Origin: Anaerolineaceae bacterium UBA6105
GTDB taxonomy: Bacteria; Chloroflexota; Anaerolineae; Anaerolineales; Anaerolineaceae
Length of the DNA stretch: 64,000 nucleotides
NCBI GenBank assembly: GCA_002423495.1
Contig: DIWN01000058.1
Location: forward strand, 4,378-68,377
Reading direction: 5' to 3'
A model generated the notes under the pieces. The model searched no databases and was not told where the DNA came from. It saw nothing but the letters and a program-made list of their open reading frames with translations. The position numbers and the translations under genes were made by a program. Positions 18,034-28,200 of the stretch are shown one piece after another. Positions within the stretch are counted from its first letter, which is position 1; the number at the start of each line of letters is the position of its first letter.

Positions 18034-19017
18034 ATGAGTCGCGGTATTCCAAAGAAAACCAAAACCGAACACGAAATGACCATCGCGCGCCCAATGGTGA
18101 CGCGTAATTACCTGATGCGGTGGGATCTCGACCGCTGTGTTGGCTGCCAAATTGGTCCGATTGTCTGTCCCAAAGAGGCTCTCACGCATGTTGAAGCGGA
18201 ACTGCAGGACGGACGCATCGTCAAACGCGCCTCGGTGGACGTAGACGAGACGAAATGCGTCAATTGCGGCATTTGCGTGGTATCCTGCCCCACCCATGCC
18301 ATTTCACTTACGGTCAATGGCAAACCTGAAATTCCGGTCATCGAGTACGGCGCTTACCCCGAATTCATTACCAAGACTATTTTTCGCAAGGAAAAGTTCG
18401 ATTTTTCGCTTAAAGAATTCCTGATCGACAACTGCCCCACCGGCGTCATCAGCTACGATGAAGTACGCGACACCATGCGGGTTGATTTTGATAACTGCAT
18501 CCACTGTCGCCAGTGTGAAGTTGCCAGTAAGGGTGCATTCGAGGTCCGGCAGGCCTGGGTCGGCTCAGTTGAGCTGCACCGTGAACGCTGCGTGGAAGGC
18601 TGCCTGGCCTGCGCCGATATCTGCCCCACCCGTGCCCTCCATATCGACGATTCCGGCGAGCTGGTTTTAGCGGATTATTACTGCATCAAATGCGGCGCCT
18701 GCATGGAAGTTTGCCCCATAAAAGCCGAATATGCGGAAGAGCCCTTTGAGTTCGAATCGCAGGGCATGACCCTTCAACGGACATTAAAACGCCTGACGAA
18801 CGAGAACGAACTGCCTATCAAAGTGGAACGCTGGCGGGTGAACCACACCGAAGTTTCGAGCGCATCCTGGATCGAGGCACTGCGCAAGGTATCGGATGAT
18901 AAAGCCAAGTCCGTTGAGATTGACCGTAAGCGCGCATTGCGCCGGGCTGATCTGATTGACGCGCTGCGTGGTAATTTAACTGCAAAAACGCAACTCAAAA
19001 AAGAAATAGAAAAATAG
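18034..19017 (+). CDS. Polyferredoxin with partly degenerate cluster motifs, end of AOR-Hdr operon
   Basis: A 327-residue protein with several ferredoxin motifs. Intact ones are CVNCGICVVSCP, CVEGCLACADICP and CIKCGACMEVCP. Two are incomplete: CVGCQIGPIVCP lacks one cysteine, and CIHCRQCEVASKG lacks the fourth cysteine and proline. Clusters there may be [3Fe-4S], ligated from elsewhere, or absent. The last 90 residues are charged and helical with no motif. ATG 18034 follows AGGAG by a few bases and begins 7 bases after the FlxA stop. It is probably an electron-storage or docking subunit of the complex. Confidence 0.8.
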   Translation: MSRGIPKKTKTEHEMTIARPMVTRNYLMRWDLDRCVGCQIGPIVCPKEALTHVEAELQDGRIVKRASVDVDETKCVNCGICVVSCPTHAISLTVNGKPEIPVIEYGAYPEFITKTIFRKEKFDFSLKEFLIDNCPTGVISYDEVRDTMRVDFDNCIHCRQCEVASKGAFEVRQAWVGSVELHRERCVEGCLACADICPTRALHIDDSGELVLADYYCIKCGACMEVCPIKAEYAEEPFEFESQGMTLQRTLKRLTNENELPIKVERWRVNHTEVSSASWIEALRKVSDDKAKSVEIDRKRALRRADLIDALRGNLTAKTQLKKEIEK

Positions 19018-19042
19018 GTCTCTTCTCATCTGAGAGGATTTG

Positions 19043-19342
19043 ATGAAAATACCTCAGTTATTGATGTTAATACCCTTTCTCAAAAAGCTAATGGTTGAAA
19101 CATCAGCAGAAGCCTTCCATAAAGCTTGCAAAATCCTGGATCAAAATGGAATTCAGTACCGCATCCAGACGATCCGCCTGCGCGGAATCATTGGCACAGG
19201 ATTGGAATCCAGCAGCTATATGCGCTTCAATGTCAGCCAAAACAAATGGGGTTCACAATCAGCAACTTCTTATGCGATTTACGTTCGTCCCAAAGATTAC
19301 GAAAGAGCCCGCCAGTTGACAGGCTCAATCAAAATGGAATAA
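19043..19342 (+). CDS. Small conserved-looking protein, possible DUF2007-like
   Basis: A 99-residue protein starting at ATG 19043 behind GAGAGG. A hydrophobic N-terminus (about residues 4-17) is followed by a compact mixed region with HKACKILDQNGIQY and a C-terminal strand YAIYVRPKDYERARQL. The pattern recalls small DUF2007-like domains, whose role is poorly known. It follows the polyferredoxin by 25 bases and may be the last gene of that operon. Its end overlaps the convergent metallophosphoesterase gene by 18 bases. Confidence 0.55.
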   Translation: MKIPQLLMLIPFLKKLMVETSAEAFHKACKILDQNGIQYRIQTIRLRGIIGTGLESSSYMRFNVSQNKWGSQSATSYAIYVRPKDYERARQLTGSIKME

Positions 19343-20710
19343 GTCGTTCTGCTCTGGTGGCATTGCTCCAAAGCCGTGCCTTGCGGTAAAGTCAAAAGAC
19401 CAACCCGTCGGACGGTTGTATTCAGGATTCCGTTCGCCTTGTTTGAAAATCAGAACCCGTGCTTTCGAACGCAACCGCCCAAAGTCGCGTAAGTTCGGTG
19501 TAGCTGTGATGATATTTCTGAACGTGCCAGTATTAATGTAATAGGTCTCAACTCCTTTTTCCACTTTCATTAATTGCACCAAAGGATTGTGCGTGTGACC
19601 CGAGACGATACACCGTATAGGCGAGTTTGGCTTCTGCAAACATTCTTCTTTCGAGATCAATTCGGATTGATCACCTATTTTTGAACGGCGTGAAACCGGA
19701 GCCAACATAGCCTTGACCATCCAAAAAGGCAGCCCTTTTCGCCAGAGTCGTGTCTTCAATACTGCCTTCAAGGTTGCGCCAGATAAATTGGTCATGCCCG
19801 CAAGTGCAATCATCTGCTTGCCAATTTGCGGGGAAAAGGCGAGATCGTCAAGCATTCTAACGAAGACCGGCTCTATCGTCCGCCAAACTTCCTTCATGGA
19901 AAAACCTGGCGTAGAAAACAAAAAGTTGATCAAGGCGTTCGAGGGTCTGACGTTATCAAAATCAATCAATCGCTGGAACATGACAGAAAGATTCTGGTCC
20001 TCCAGGATACCTTCCTCGGTGTAGTATTCTTTAAAGAGAATTGGCAATTTTGCAGCAATTTCCGTGGTAATGATATCCCCGAAACAAGGGCTGTCGTAGT
20101 ACTTCTTGTCGATTAGGGTTGGAATTTCGGGCCACAAGCGCACATCCGCCCCAAAGTTGGCTGCATCATACTCATGGCCGTGGCGGATAAGTATCTTGGT
20201 CTCACCATTTGTACGATGCAGGTACTGATTTTCAAACGGCAGGTCGGATGGCTCCATCCCCAGGAAGCTGCGGGTGCGATTGCGCACCCGTCGGCTGGCA
20301 TTTAATAGCCGATCGTGATTTCCGGGGATGAAATGGATTTGCACCGGACGACGCATTTGGACGGTCAGGTTGCGAAAAATTTCCAGGGTGGCAGCCACCC
20401 GGGGCTCAGCTGCAATGGCATCCATAATCTCGTTAATCCGCCCTTCAAGCTCACTGCCCTCGGTGACCTCATCGTTGTGCGCGTAAGGTCGCAGACGATC
20501 TTTAAGCCAAAGTGCTGAACGCGTAATCTCAAAGATATCTCCCGCTAAAACCAGGTCGATATCCTGGATATTGTCATAGCGGATAAACTCGAGAATTTCA
20601 TTAAAGAACGCGCGGTAGACCTCAGGCGGAAGATTGTGATTGAATTGGTGCTCCCCAATCGTCAGGGAATTATTGTCCGCAAAGTGCAAATCCGACATTA
20701 CGATGATCAA
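19325..20710 (-). CDS. Calcineurin-like metallophosphoesterase
   Basis: A 461-residue protein with the full dinuclear metal motif set: SDLHF (residues 6-10), LAGDIFE, PGNHDR, RHGHEY and SGHTHN. The enzyme class hydrolyses phosphomono- or diesters, often nucleotides or lipids such as UDP-diacylglucosamine, but this protein is longer than LpxH and the substrate cannot be assigned. There is no signal peptide, so it is probably cytoplasmic. It stands alone on the minus strand, with the BNR gene 63 bases upstream in the same direction. Confidence 0.85.
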   Translation of the reverse strand: MIIVMSDLHFADNNSLTIGEHQFNHNLPPEVYRAFFNEILEFIRYDNIQDIDLVLAGDIFEITRSALWLKDRLRPYAHNDEVTEGSELEGRINEIMDAIAAEPRVAATLEIFRNLTVQMRRPVQIHFIPGNHDRLLNASRRVRNRTRSFLGMEPSDLPFENQYLHRTNGETKILIRHGHEYDAANFGADVRLWPEIPTLIDKKYYDSPCFGDIITTEIAAKLPILFKEYYTEEGILEDQNLSVMFQRLIDFDNVRPSNALINFLFSTPGFSMKEVWRTIEPVFVRMLDDLAFSPQIGKQMIALAGMTNLSGATLKAVLKTRLWRKGLPFWMVKAMLAPVSRRSKIGDQSELISKEECLQKPNSPIRCIVSGHTHNPLVQLMKVEKGVETYYINTGTFRNIITATPNLRDFGRLRSKARVLIFKQGERNPEYNRPTGWSFDFTARHGFGAMPPEQNDLFHFD

Positions 20711-20773
20711 AGTTTTTCTCCTGGGAGTATTGTATTACAAGACCCGCCTGATTTTGTTCATAGTAGCATCCAA

Positions 20774-22684
20774 CTACGGAACTTGAAGCCTGAATGCGCC
20801 AGATTCTCTTGTGCCTATGATTAAAACATTCGTATCCACGGGATCAAATGCCAAAGCATGGACAGTCCATCCAATGCTATGCGCAGTCCAATTCACCCCA
20901 CAGTCCCTTGTTACCCAAACCTTCGAATCCTCCCCTACTGCCCAGGTACAGCTTTCTGCTTTCGCAATTGCCATTGTGAGATGATTCAGTGACAAATTTT
21001 CCAACCTCTCAGGTAATCGCGTTAAATTCAAGGACGCGATAATTGCTTTATCTGCAGCAGTTTGCAATGTGCTGTCCGTCACCTGGCTCTCAGGCGCTAC
21101 TTGCTCCCACTGATCTCCCCGCATTGCCCACAAGCCTGAGCCGGCAGTGCCCAGCAGAAGTTCGTCCTCGTGCCATGCTACGCCAGTCGGTTGGATCACA
21201 CTTCCTGCCTCAGATATAAAAGCCTCATCAAGCAGCAAAACCCGCTCTTTCACCCAGTTTAACCCCGCCTCCAGGTCCTCCGGGTTGGCTTCAGGTAGCT
21301 CCACAGATTGCCAGTTCTGGCCATCCCAAAGGTCCATCCAACCGCGCCCGATGGCAAAAAGCTGCTTACCAGTGCCTGCCAGCGCCACCACATCCAGGCT
21401 GGTCAAACCCTCGTTCATGGTCTCCCAGGTTTCACCTGAATCTGAAATCCTGAAAACTCCCTGCCCATAAACCGCCCCTGCCAGCACCTCAGCTTCACCA
21501 GGCATTTCTGTAAGACCAGTGATAGCCGTCAATCGCAAATCTGCCATGATACTGTTCCAGTTGGAGCCATAACTGCTCGAGCGGAAAATGCCATTGCTCT
21601 CAGTGGCAGCGTACCACCGCTGTGGGTTACCATCAGCGATCACGAAGTCATACAACCGCTGCCCGGACAGACCACGCGAAACCCAACTTGCCGCAAAATC
21701 ATCCGAACTGTACAAGCCATTGCCGTAAGTGCAGCTGAAGACCCGTTTTTGCTGCCCGCCAAAGGGGTCAAGATAGACTCTGTATACCTCCACGTCCATC
21801 GGCAGCCCTGTACCGCTCCAAGTCCATGAGACTCCGCCATTCCAGGTGCGATAAACCCCATCCCCATGCCAAACGCCGCCATAAACCAGCCCTGCGTAGG
21901 CAGAATCGATCGCAAAAGATCGCGCCGAGAGGTCAGCCACGCCGGCGTTGATCGGGCTGAAAGTCACGCCACCGTCCACGCTCTTGTAAAAACCGTGTTC
22001 GTGCGCCGTCAGATAGATGATATTGGAGTTGTTTGGGTCGATATCCACATCATAAAAATAGTCTGGCTTTGAAAAGCTGTTGCCAGTCAGCAGGATTGTC
22101 CAATTAACCCCTCCGTCCATACTCCTGGCAAGATAACCAACCAGACTGCCATAAATCCTTGAGGCCACAAAGATCCGCTGCGGATTATTTGCATCAATTT
22201 CAATATCGTAGATGATGTGGTTGTTGAGCACACCCCCACTGGATGCCTGCCAGCTTTCTCCGCCATTGGTTGACCTGTAAATCCCTCCCTTGTAGGTCCC
22301 CGCAAAAACAATCTCTGAGCTGCTTGGATGCGTCGCCAGCGATTGAATGACCAGGTTCCCCAATCCCACGCTTTTCCGGTACCAGGTTGTGCCCTGGTCA
22401 AAACTCTTGTAAACACCACTGCCAAAATGCCCGGCATAGACGTTGTCGTTCTGACCCGGATCGATCGCAAAGGAGGTAAAGGTTCCTCCCACCGGCCCAA
22501 CCGGCACCGGCGCTGCTGTACTTACGAGTGGAAAGTAATAAGTGTAACTACCCGTTGGGATTGATTGGCTAAAAACAGCACTGGTGCTTAGCGTGATTGC
22601 GATCAGACTGATCAGAAACGCAAAAAAAATCAGCCCAGATACACTGAATCGCAGAGAATGAGAGCCCTGCAGATGATTTCGCAT
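20774..22684 (-). CDS. Secreted BNR/Asp-box beta-propeller protein
   Basis: A 636-residue exported protein. The N-terminus is positively charged, followed by a hydrophobic helix at about residues 14-38; mature sequence begins after VFSQS. The motif YYFPLV follows, a pattern seen in many Chloroflexota exoproteins. The remainder is a run of sialidase-type Asp-box repeats: STNGGESW, SMDGGVNW, SVDGGVTF, TWNGGVSW and SDSGETW. These repeats fold as a beta-propeller as in VPS10/sortilin and photosystem assembly factors. No catalytic residues are recognised. ATG 22684 is chosen because GAGGA precedes it; an upstream in-frame ATG at 22708 is possible. Confidence 0.8.
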   Translation of the reverse strand: MRNHLQGSHSLRFSVSGLIFFAFLISLIAITLSTSAVFSQSIPTGSYTYYFPLVSTAAPVPVGPVGGTFTSFAIDPGQNDNVYAGHFGSGVYKSFDQGTTWYRKSVGLGNLVIQSLATHPSSSEIVFAGTYKGGIYRSTNGGESWQASSGGVLNNHIIYDIEIDANNPQRIFVASRIYGSLVGYLARSMDGGVNWTILLTGNSFSKPDYFYDVDIDPNNSNIIYLTAHEHGFYKSVDGGVTFSPINAGVADLSARSFAIDSAYAGLVYGGVWHGDGVYRTWNGGVSWTWSGTGLPMDVEVYRVYLDPFGGQQKRVFSCTYGNGLYSSDDFAASWVSRGLSGQRLYDFVIADGNPQRWYAATESNGIFRSSSYGSNWNSIMADLRLTAITGLTEMPGEAEVLAGAVYGQGVFRISDSGETWETMNEGLTSLDVVALAGTGKQLFAIGRGWMDLWDGQNWQSVELPEANPEDLEAGLNWVKERVLLLDEAFISEAGSVIQPTGVAWHEDELLLGTAGSGLWAMRGDQWEQVAPESQVTDSTLQTAADKAIIASLNLTRLPERLENLSLNHLTMAIAKAESCTWAVGEDSKVWVTRDCGVNWTAHSIGWTVHALAFDPVDTNVLIIGTRESGAFRLQVP

Positions 22685-22736
22685 ATTTCCTCGCAGTTTA
22701 CACTGCAACTCCCGTGCCCGGGAGACCCTGGCTGTT

Positions 22737-23777
22737 TTAGCTCAACACCTTCCTGAATGCTTCCAGGCTGGCTTCCACAGCCCTGTCAGAAATATCGTTA
22801 TGGGTCACCATCCGATACTCCCCGGGGCCAGAATCCATCAACAAAATGCCTTCCTGCTTCATCGCTCCGAGGAATTCACCTACGGAAAGTGGAACACTCT
22901 CGTCCAAGGTGAAAAAGATCATATTAGTTTGGGGTGAATTCTTGGTCAGGTGGACTTTATTATTAGTCCTCAGCCCCTCCGCCAACATAGCCGCGCGTCG
23001 ATGGTCCTCCGCGAGCCTGTCCACCATCTCATCCAGCGCTACAATTCCAGCCGCCGCGATGATACCTGCCTGGCGCATGCCGCCGCCGAGCATTTTCCGC
23101 AAGCGCCGTGCTTTGCTGATAAACGCCGCATCGCCGCACAGAACCGACCCCACCGGGGCGCATAAGCCTTTGCTCAGGCAGAAGGTAATCGAATCAACGG
23201 GCGCCACCAATTTACTGGCGGGCAGTCCCAAAGCCACCACGGCATTAAAAATTCTCGCTCCGTCCAGGTGTAAAAGCAAATTATGTTCACTCGCGAAGGC
23301 AGCTACTTGTTCGGTATATTCCAGGCTGATCGGTACTCCGCCACAAAAATTTTGGGTGTTTTCGATAATCACCAGTTTTGAAACAGGTTCGTGTATGTCA
23401 TCCGTATTACGCAATGCGTTCTGTAAATCCTGCAAAGCAAGCGTTCCATCCGCTTGGTTTGGAACCGTATGAATAACAACGCCGCCCACCGCCGAGACAC
23501 CACCAGCTTCATGCAAAAAGGTGTGCCCTTGCGTGCCCATGATCGCCTCTTCACCCCGCGCGCAGTGCGCCAAAACCGCCACCAGGTTGCCCATCGTGCC
23601 CGAGGTCACAAACAAGCCCTGCTCCTTGCCGAGCATATCCGCGGCTTTCTGTTCGAGCGCATTGACGGTTGGATCTTCTCCGTAAACGTCATCCCCCACC
23701 TGTGCGCTTGCCATTGCCTGCCGCATTTTCTCGGTTGGATGGGTGGTAGTGTCAGAGCGAAAATCAAAATATTGCAT
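22737..23777 (-). CDS. ltaE: Low-specificity L-threonine aldolase
   Basis: A 346-residue fold-type I PLP enzyme. It has FDFRSDTTTHPT at the N-terminus, GEDPTVNALEQ, HLDGARIFNA, and FCLSKGLCAPVGS with the PLP lysine in SKG. The reaction splits threonine or allo-threonine into glycine and acetaldehyde. Acetaldehyde is a possible AOR substrate, though nothing else links the two genes. The length matches the family. It begins the minus-strand run ltaE-rluD-lspA-ileS at its downstream end; only 3 bases separate it from the pseudouridine synthase gene. Confidence 0.92.
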   Translation of the reverse strand: MQYFDFRSDTTTHPTEKMRQAMASAQVGDDVYGEDPTVNALEQKAADMLGKEQGLFVTSGTMGNLVAVLAHCARGEEAIMGTQGHTFLHEAGGVSAVGGVVIHTVPNQADGTLALQDLQNALRNTDDIHEPVSKLVIIENTQNFCGGVPISLEYTEQVAAFASEHNLLLHLDGARIFNAVVALGLPASKLVAPVDSITFCLSKGLCAPVGSVLCGDAAFISKARRLRKMLGGGMRQAGIIAAAGIVALDEMVDRLAEDHRRAAMLAEGLRTNNKVHLTKNSPQTNMIFFTLDESVPLSVGEFLGAMKQEGILLMDSGPGEYRMVTHNDISDRAVEASLEAFRKVLS

Positions 23778-23780
23778 GGT

Positions 23781-24695
23781 CTACTCCTTTTGTAGTGTAG
23801 TTAAAATTTTTTTGAGGTCTGCTGCCAATGGGGCCGTAAATTCAGTTGGCTCTTCATCGCCTGGCAGTTTGACAGTCAGTTTGTGCGCGTGTAAAAAGAA
23901 TCTTGGAAGTTCCAGAGACTTTTTCCGCCGTCCGTAGATCTTATCCCCCGCAACCGGGCAGCCAAGAAAGGCCAAATGCACGCGAATTTGGTGAGTTCTG
24001 CCCGTCAGGGGCTGCACTTCCAAGAGGGTGTGATCCCGATAACTTTCAAGTGTGTAATACTCTGTGATGGCGGATTTGCCTTTATCACCGTAAACCACAG
24101 CCATGCGCTGGCGAATTTTCTCATCCCGACCGATTGATGCCTCAATCCTTCCTGTGGGAGAAGGCGGTTCACCATCCACCAAAGCCATGTAGGTCTTTTT
24201 CGTCTTTCGCGATTTGAATTGCCGTACCAACCAGCTGTAAGCCGCTTCGTTGCGAGCTAAAATCAGGACTCCGGATGTGTCTTTGTCCAGGCGATGCACG
24301 ATACCAGGGCGTTCAGCATCACCAACCTGCGCGATCTCTGGCCAACGGTGCAGAATTGCGTTCACCAGGGTATCCTGGGTATTGCCGGCACCGGGATGTA
24401 CCACCATGCCGGCAGGTTTATTGACGACAATCACATTTTCGTCAACATAGATCACATCCACCGCAATGGCTTGATGCAGCAGCTGGGTCTCCTCCTGGAC
24501 TGGAATGGAGTAGGAGATCACACTTCCCGGTTCGAGCTTGAAGGAGGCTTTTTGCTGAACCTCCCCGTTTACAAGGACCTCACCTTCCGCAATCAGTTGT
24601 TGGAATTGCCCTCGCGAAACCTCAGGCTCAGACTGGGCAAGGAATTTATCGAGCCGCAAGCCAGAACCCCCTTCGTAGCGAATTTCCTTATGCAT
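23781..24695 (-). CDS. RluD-family pseudouridine synthase
   Basis: A 304-residue protein with an N-terminal S4 RNA-binding domain (LDKFLAQ to VNGEVQQ) and a RluA/C/D catalytic domain. The catalytic aspartate lies in HRLDKDTSGVLIL. NKPAGMVVHPG and GRTHQIRVHLAFLGCPV are the other family motifs. It isomerises uridines in 23S rRNA. Exact positions cannot be read from sequence; RluD is the closest type by domain layout. It overlaps lspA by 8 bases, the usual lspA-rluD arrangement. Confidence 0.92.
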   Translation of the reverse strand: MHKEIRYEGGSGLRLDKFLAQSEPEVSRGQFQQLIAEGEVLVNGEVQQKASFKLEPGSVISYSIPVQEETQLLHQAIAVDVIYVDENVIVVNKPAGMVVHPGAGNTQDTLVNAILHRWPEIAQVGDAERPGIVHRLDKDTSGVLILARNEAAYSWLVRQFKSRKTKKTYMALVDGEPPSPTGRIEASIGRDEKIRQRMAVVYGDKGKSAITEYYTLESYRDHTLLEVQPLTGRTHQIRVHLAFLGCPVAGDKIYGRRKKSLELPRFFLHAHKLTVKLPGDEEPTEFTAPLAADLKKILTTLQKE

Positions 24696-25200
24696 CTTGG
24701 CCTGATTTCACTTCCGGATCTATTTCCGATCCATTTTTCTCTTTGATGATCATGTCCAGGAGCATCAGTCCGACGCCGATCGTGACGCAAGAATCAGCCA
24801 CGTTGAAAATCGGGAATCTGCCCACCGCAATAAAATCGGTCACGAATCCCAGCGTAAACTGGTCTACCAGGTTTCCAAGCGCCCCACCCAACATCAGGCT
24901 CAAGGACACTTTAACCAACACGTCCTTTATTTCAGCTTTTTGATAAAAAACGATGATGAAGAGTACAATTGCGATCCTAACAATCGTTAGGATCGGACCG
25001 GCATTCTGCAAAGTACCAAATGCCGCCCCACGATTTTGCCAGTACAAAAACCGGAAAAAATCCCCGATTGCCGGGATGGGTGACCAGGCTTCGCCTAAGG
25101 CGAGGTTCTGCCTAACCAGGGCTTTTGTGAGCTGATCCGCAACGATCACAGCCGCAGCAATCAGGAATAAAAGCCCATTATGCTTTAGGAATTTCTTCAC
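24688..25200 (-). CDS. lspA: Lipoprotein signal peptidase (SPase II)
   Basis: A 170-residue integral membrane protease with four hydrophobic helices. The catalytic aspartates lie in GGALGNLVDQ and FNVADS, the two family signatures. It cleaves prolipoproteins ahead of the lipidated cysteine; the lipoprotein at 48724-49650 is a likely client. It overlaps ileS by 4 bases and rluD by 8, forming the widespread ileS-lspA-rluD unit. Confidence 0.95.
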   Translation of the reverse strand: MKKFLKHNGLLFLIAAAVIVADQLTKALVRQNLALGEAWSPIPAIGDFFRFLYWQNRGAAFGTLQNAGPILTIVRIAIVLFIIVFYQKAEIKDVLVKVSLSLMLGGALGNLVDQFTLGFVTDFIAVGRFPIFNVADSCVTIGVGLMLLDMIIKEKNGSEIDPEVKSGQDA

Positions 25201-28200
25201 GCGCTCACTCCTTGCACGGTTTGCAGGGCAAAGTGTAATTCTTCTCCATCAAAAGCATCATGCGCCTGGGTCAGTCCATGCGGCAAGTCTTCATCCAGAA
25301 CTGCCAGCGCCAAAGTTTCCGCGGCAATGTAGCTTTCATTCTGCTTCACGGCTTCACTTAAGGCCTCGCTGGCCTGGAAGTAAATCTTGATCCGGTCGGC
25401 GATGTCCAGGCCGAGACTCTTGCGCTGATCCTGCACCCGGCGTACAAATTCCCGAGCCAGGCCTTCATAGAACAGCTCCTGGCTGATGGTGGTAACCAAG
25501 GCCGCCAGGTATGGACCATCCGTCGCGACGGCAAAACCTTCTTTTGCAGCGGCATGCACTTCCACTTCGTCCGGCAGTATCTCGTAGTGCTTGTCATCCA
25601 CCTTGATCACCAGGTTCAAGCCGGCCAGCAATCTTTCAGCGCTTTCCTTTGCGGGCAAATCAAGGATAGCCTGCCGTACTTTTGGCAAGAGCCCCTTATA
25701 CTTCTGACCCAATTGTTTTGGCAGTGGATTCAAGCTGTATTCAACAGCTTCTTCGCTGCCTCCCAAGGTCCTCACCTGCTTCACATTCAGTTCATCCTCG
25801 AGGATTTCCCTGAACTGATCCACCACTTCCATTTCATCTGCACTGCCAACAGCAAAGGCAACTTCCGAGAGCGGCTGGCGCACCTTGACGTTAGACTTGT
25901 TGCGTGCGGCATGCCCGAGCGAAGCGAGTTTCATCACAACCCCCATCTGGTGGTTGAGGGTTTCATCGATCATGCTTAGGTCAGCCTTTGGCCACTCAGC
26001 CAGATGCACGGAAATTGGCGCCTGGTCATTAGCAGAGCGCACCAGGTTCTGGTAGAGCGTCTCTGCCATGAAGGGCATCGAAGGCGCCAGCAGCTTGCTC
26101 ACGGTCACCAAAGCCCGATAAAGCGTCTCGTAGGCAGCTGCTTTATCAGCGTCCGATTCGCTTTTCCAAAAACGCCTTCGCGAGCGGCGCAAGTACCAGT
26201 TGGAGAGATTGTCCACAAAAGCCTCAATCGGGCGGGTCGCCCCAATCACGTCATAAGTCTCGTAGGCTTTGGTCACATCCCTTACCAACGTCTCTAAAGA
26301 AGAGAGCAGCCACCGGTCCAAATCTGAGAATTGGGGGATCACCGAAGAGTCAGGCGTCCAGTCATCCAGGTTGGCATAGGTCACAAAGAAGGAGTAGGTA
26401 TTCCACAACGTCAACATGAAGCTGCGCACCACCTCCCCCACCAATTCCCTGCTGAAACGGCGTTCGTTGCCCGGAGGGCTGGAGGTGTAGAGATACCAGC
26501 GCATCGCGTCGGCACCATAGCCGTCGATCACTTCCCAGGGGTCAACCACATTGCCCTTGTGTTTAGACATCTTCTGGCTTTCCCCATCCAGGATCAAGCC
26601 CAAGCAGATGACATTCTCGAAACAAAGATTGTCAAACACCAGCGTGCTGATCGCATGCAGGGAGTAGAACCAGCCGCGGGTCTGGTCAACCGCCTCACAG
26701 ATAAAATCAGCTGGAAACTGTTGCTTAAATTCATCCAGATTTTCAAAAGGATAATGCCACTGGGCAACTGGCATCGCGCCCGAGTCAAACCAGACGTCAA
26801 TCAGCTCACTCACGCGGGTCATCCTGCCTTCTTTACACTTGGGGCAGTTAAAGTGCACATTGTCCACATAGGGTCGGTGCAGTTCGAGTTCGCTTTGGTC
26901 CTGCCCGGTCAGCTCGCTCAATTCCGCGACGGAACCGACACAGTGCTGATGCCCACAGCTTTCACAAACCCAAACCGGCAGCGGCGTGCCCCAGTAGCGG
27001 TCGCGCCCCAAAGCCCAGTCCACGTTGTTTTCAAGCCAGTTGCCAAAGCGTCCTTCCTTGATGTGCTCGGGCACCCAGTTGATCTCCCGGTTAAGTTCCA
27101 CCATACGTTCCTTGATCTTGCTGGTGCGGATGAACCAGGTGGATCTTGCCATGTATAAAAGCGGGGTGTCGCAGCGCCAGCAGAAGGGGTAAGTATGGGT
27201 TACTGTTCCCCGATTGAAAAGCAGACCTCTTTGTTTCAAGTCCTCCATAATCAAGGGATCGGCATCTTTTACGAACATGCCAGCCCAAGGCGAAACCGCC
27301 GGTTTGAACTTGCCCTCATCATCGATCGTCAGCAAAACCGGCAGATCGTACACTTTAGATACTGCCATGTCGTCCATGCCAAACGCCGGCGCGATATGCA
27401 CCAGCCCGGTACCGTCGCTGGTGGTGACGTAATCGGCGTTGACAACGTAGTGAGCTGGTTTGTCAGGCGGCAGGAAGGAATAGAGCGGAGCGTATTTCTT
27501 ACCCTCAAGCGCTTTGCCTTTCATGCTCTTGAGCACTTCCACCTTTTTGTCTCCGAAGACCAGCGGGACCAATTCCTTTGCCAGAATCAAGCGCTCATTC
27601 GCCTCACCTTCCACTCTGACCATGACGTAGTCCAGGTCAGGATGTGCTGCAACGGCGACATTGCCCGGCAGAGTCCAGGGTGTGGTAGTCCAGACCAGCA
27701 AATAGGTGTTCGGTTCATCCACCAGAGGTAAACGCACCGTGATGCTCGGGTCAACCGCGTCGGCATAGCCTTGCGCAACTTCATGGTTTGAGAGCGGCGT
27801 GCCGCAGCGCGGGCAATATGGAACCACTTTGTAGCCCTGGTAGAGCAAGTCCTTATCCCAAATCTGGCGCAGCAACCACCAAACAGACTCGATGTAGGGG
27901 TTGGTGTACGTCACGTATGCCCGGCTCAGGTCCACCCAATAGGCGATCCTTTCGGTCAATTGCTCCCATTCCTGGATGCGCGAGAAAGCTGATTCGCGGC
28001 ACAGAGCATTGAATTTTTCGATGCCGTATTCTTCGATCTGGCTTTTCTCAGTAAAACCCAGCTTCTTTTCAACCTCGATTTCAACTGGCAGTCCGTGCGT
28101 GTCCCAACCACCGCGCCGGTCGACAAAGTAGCCTTGCATCGTGCGGAAGCGTGGGAACATGTCTTTGAAAGCGCGTGCCAAAACGTGATGCACGCCGGGT

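Noticed and set aside
9229..19017. Class II benzoyl-CoA reductase (Bam) operon
   Set aside because: AOR, ferredoxin, HdrA and MvhD resemble BamB, BamC, BamE and BamF, but there is no BamD-like CCG protein, no NuoEFG-like BamGHI here and no aromatic degradation genes.
22846..23472. 208-codon plus-strand frame opposite threonine aldolase
   Set aside because: It lies antisense within a fully conserved enzyme gene and its protein is low in complexity and motif-free.
26331..27158. 275-codon plus-strand frame opposite ileS
   Set aside because: It is antisense to a clear synthetase gene, has no domain and no ribosome site.
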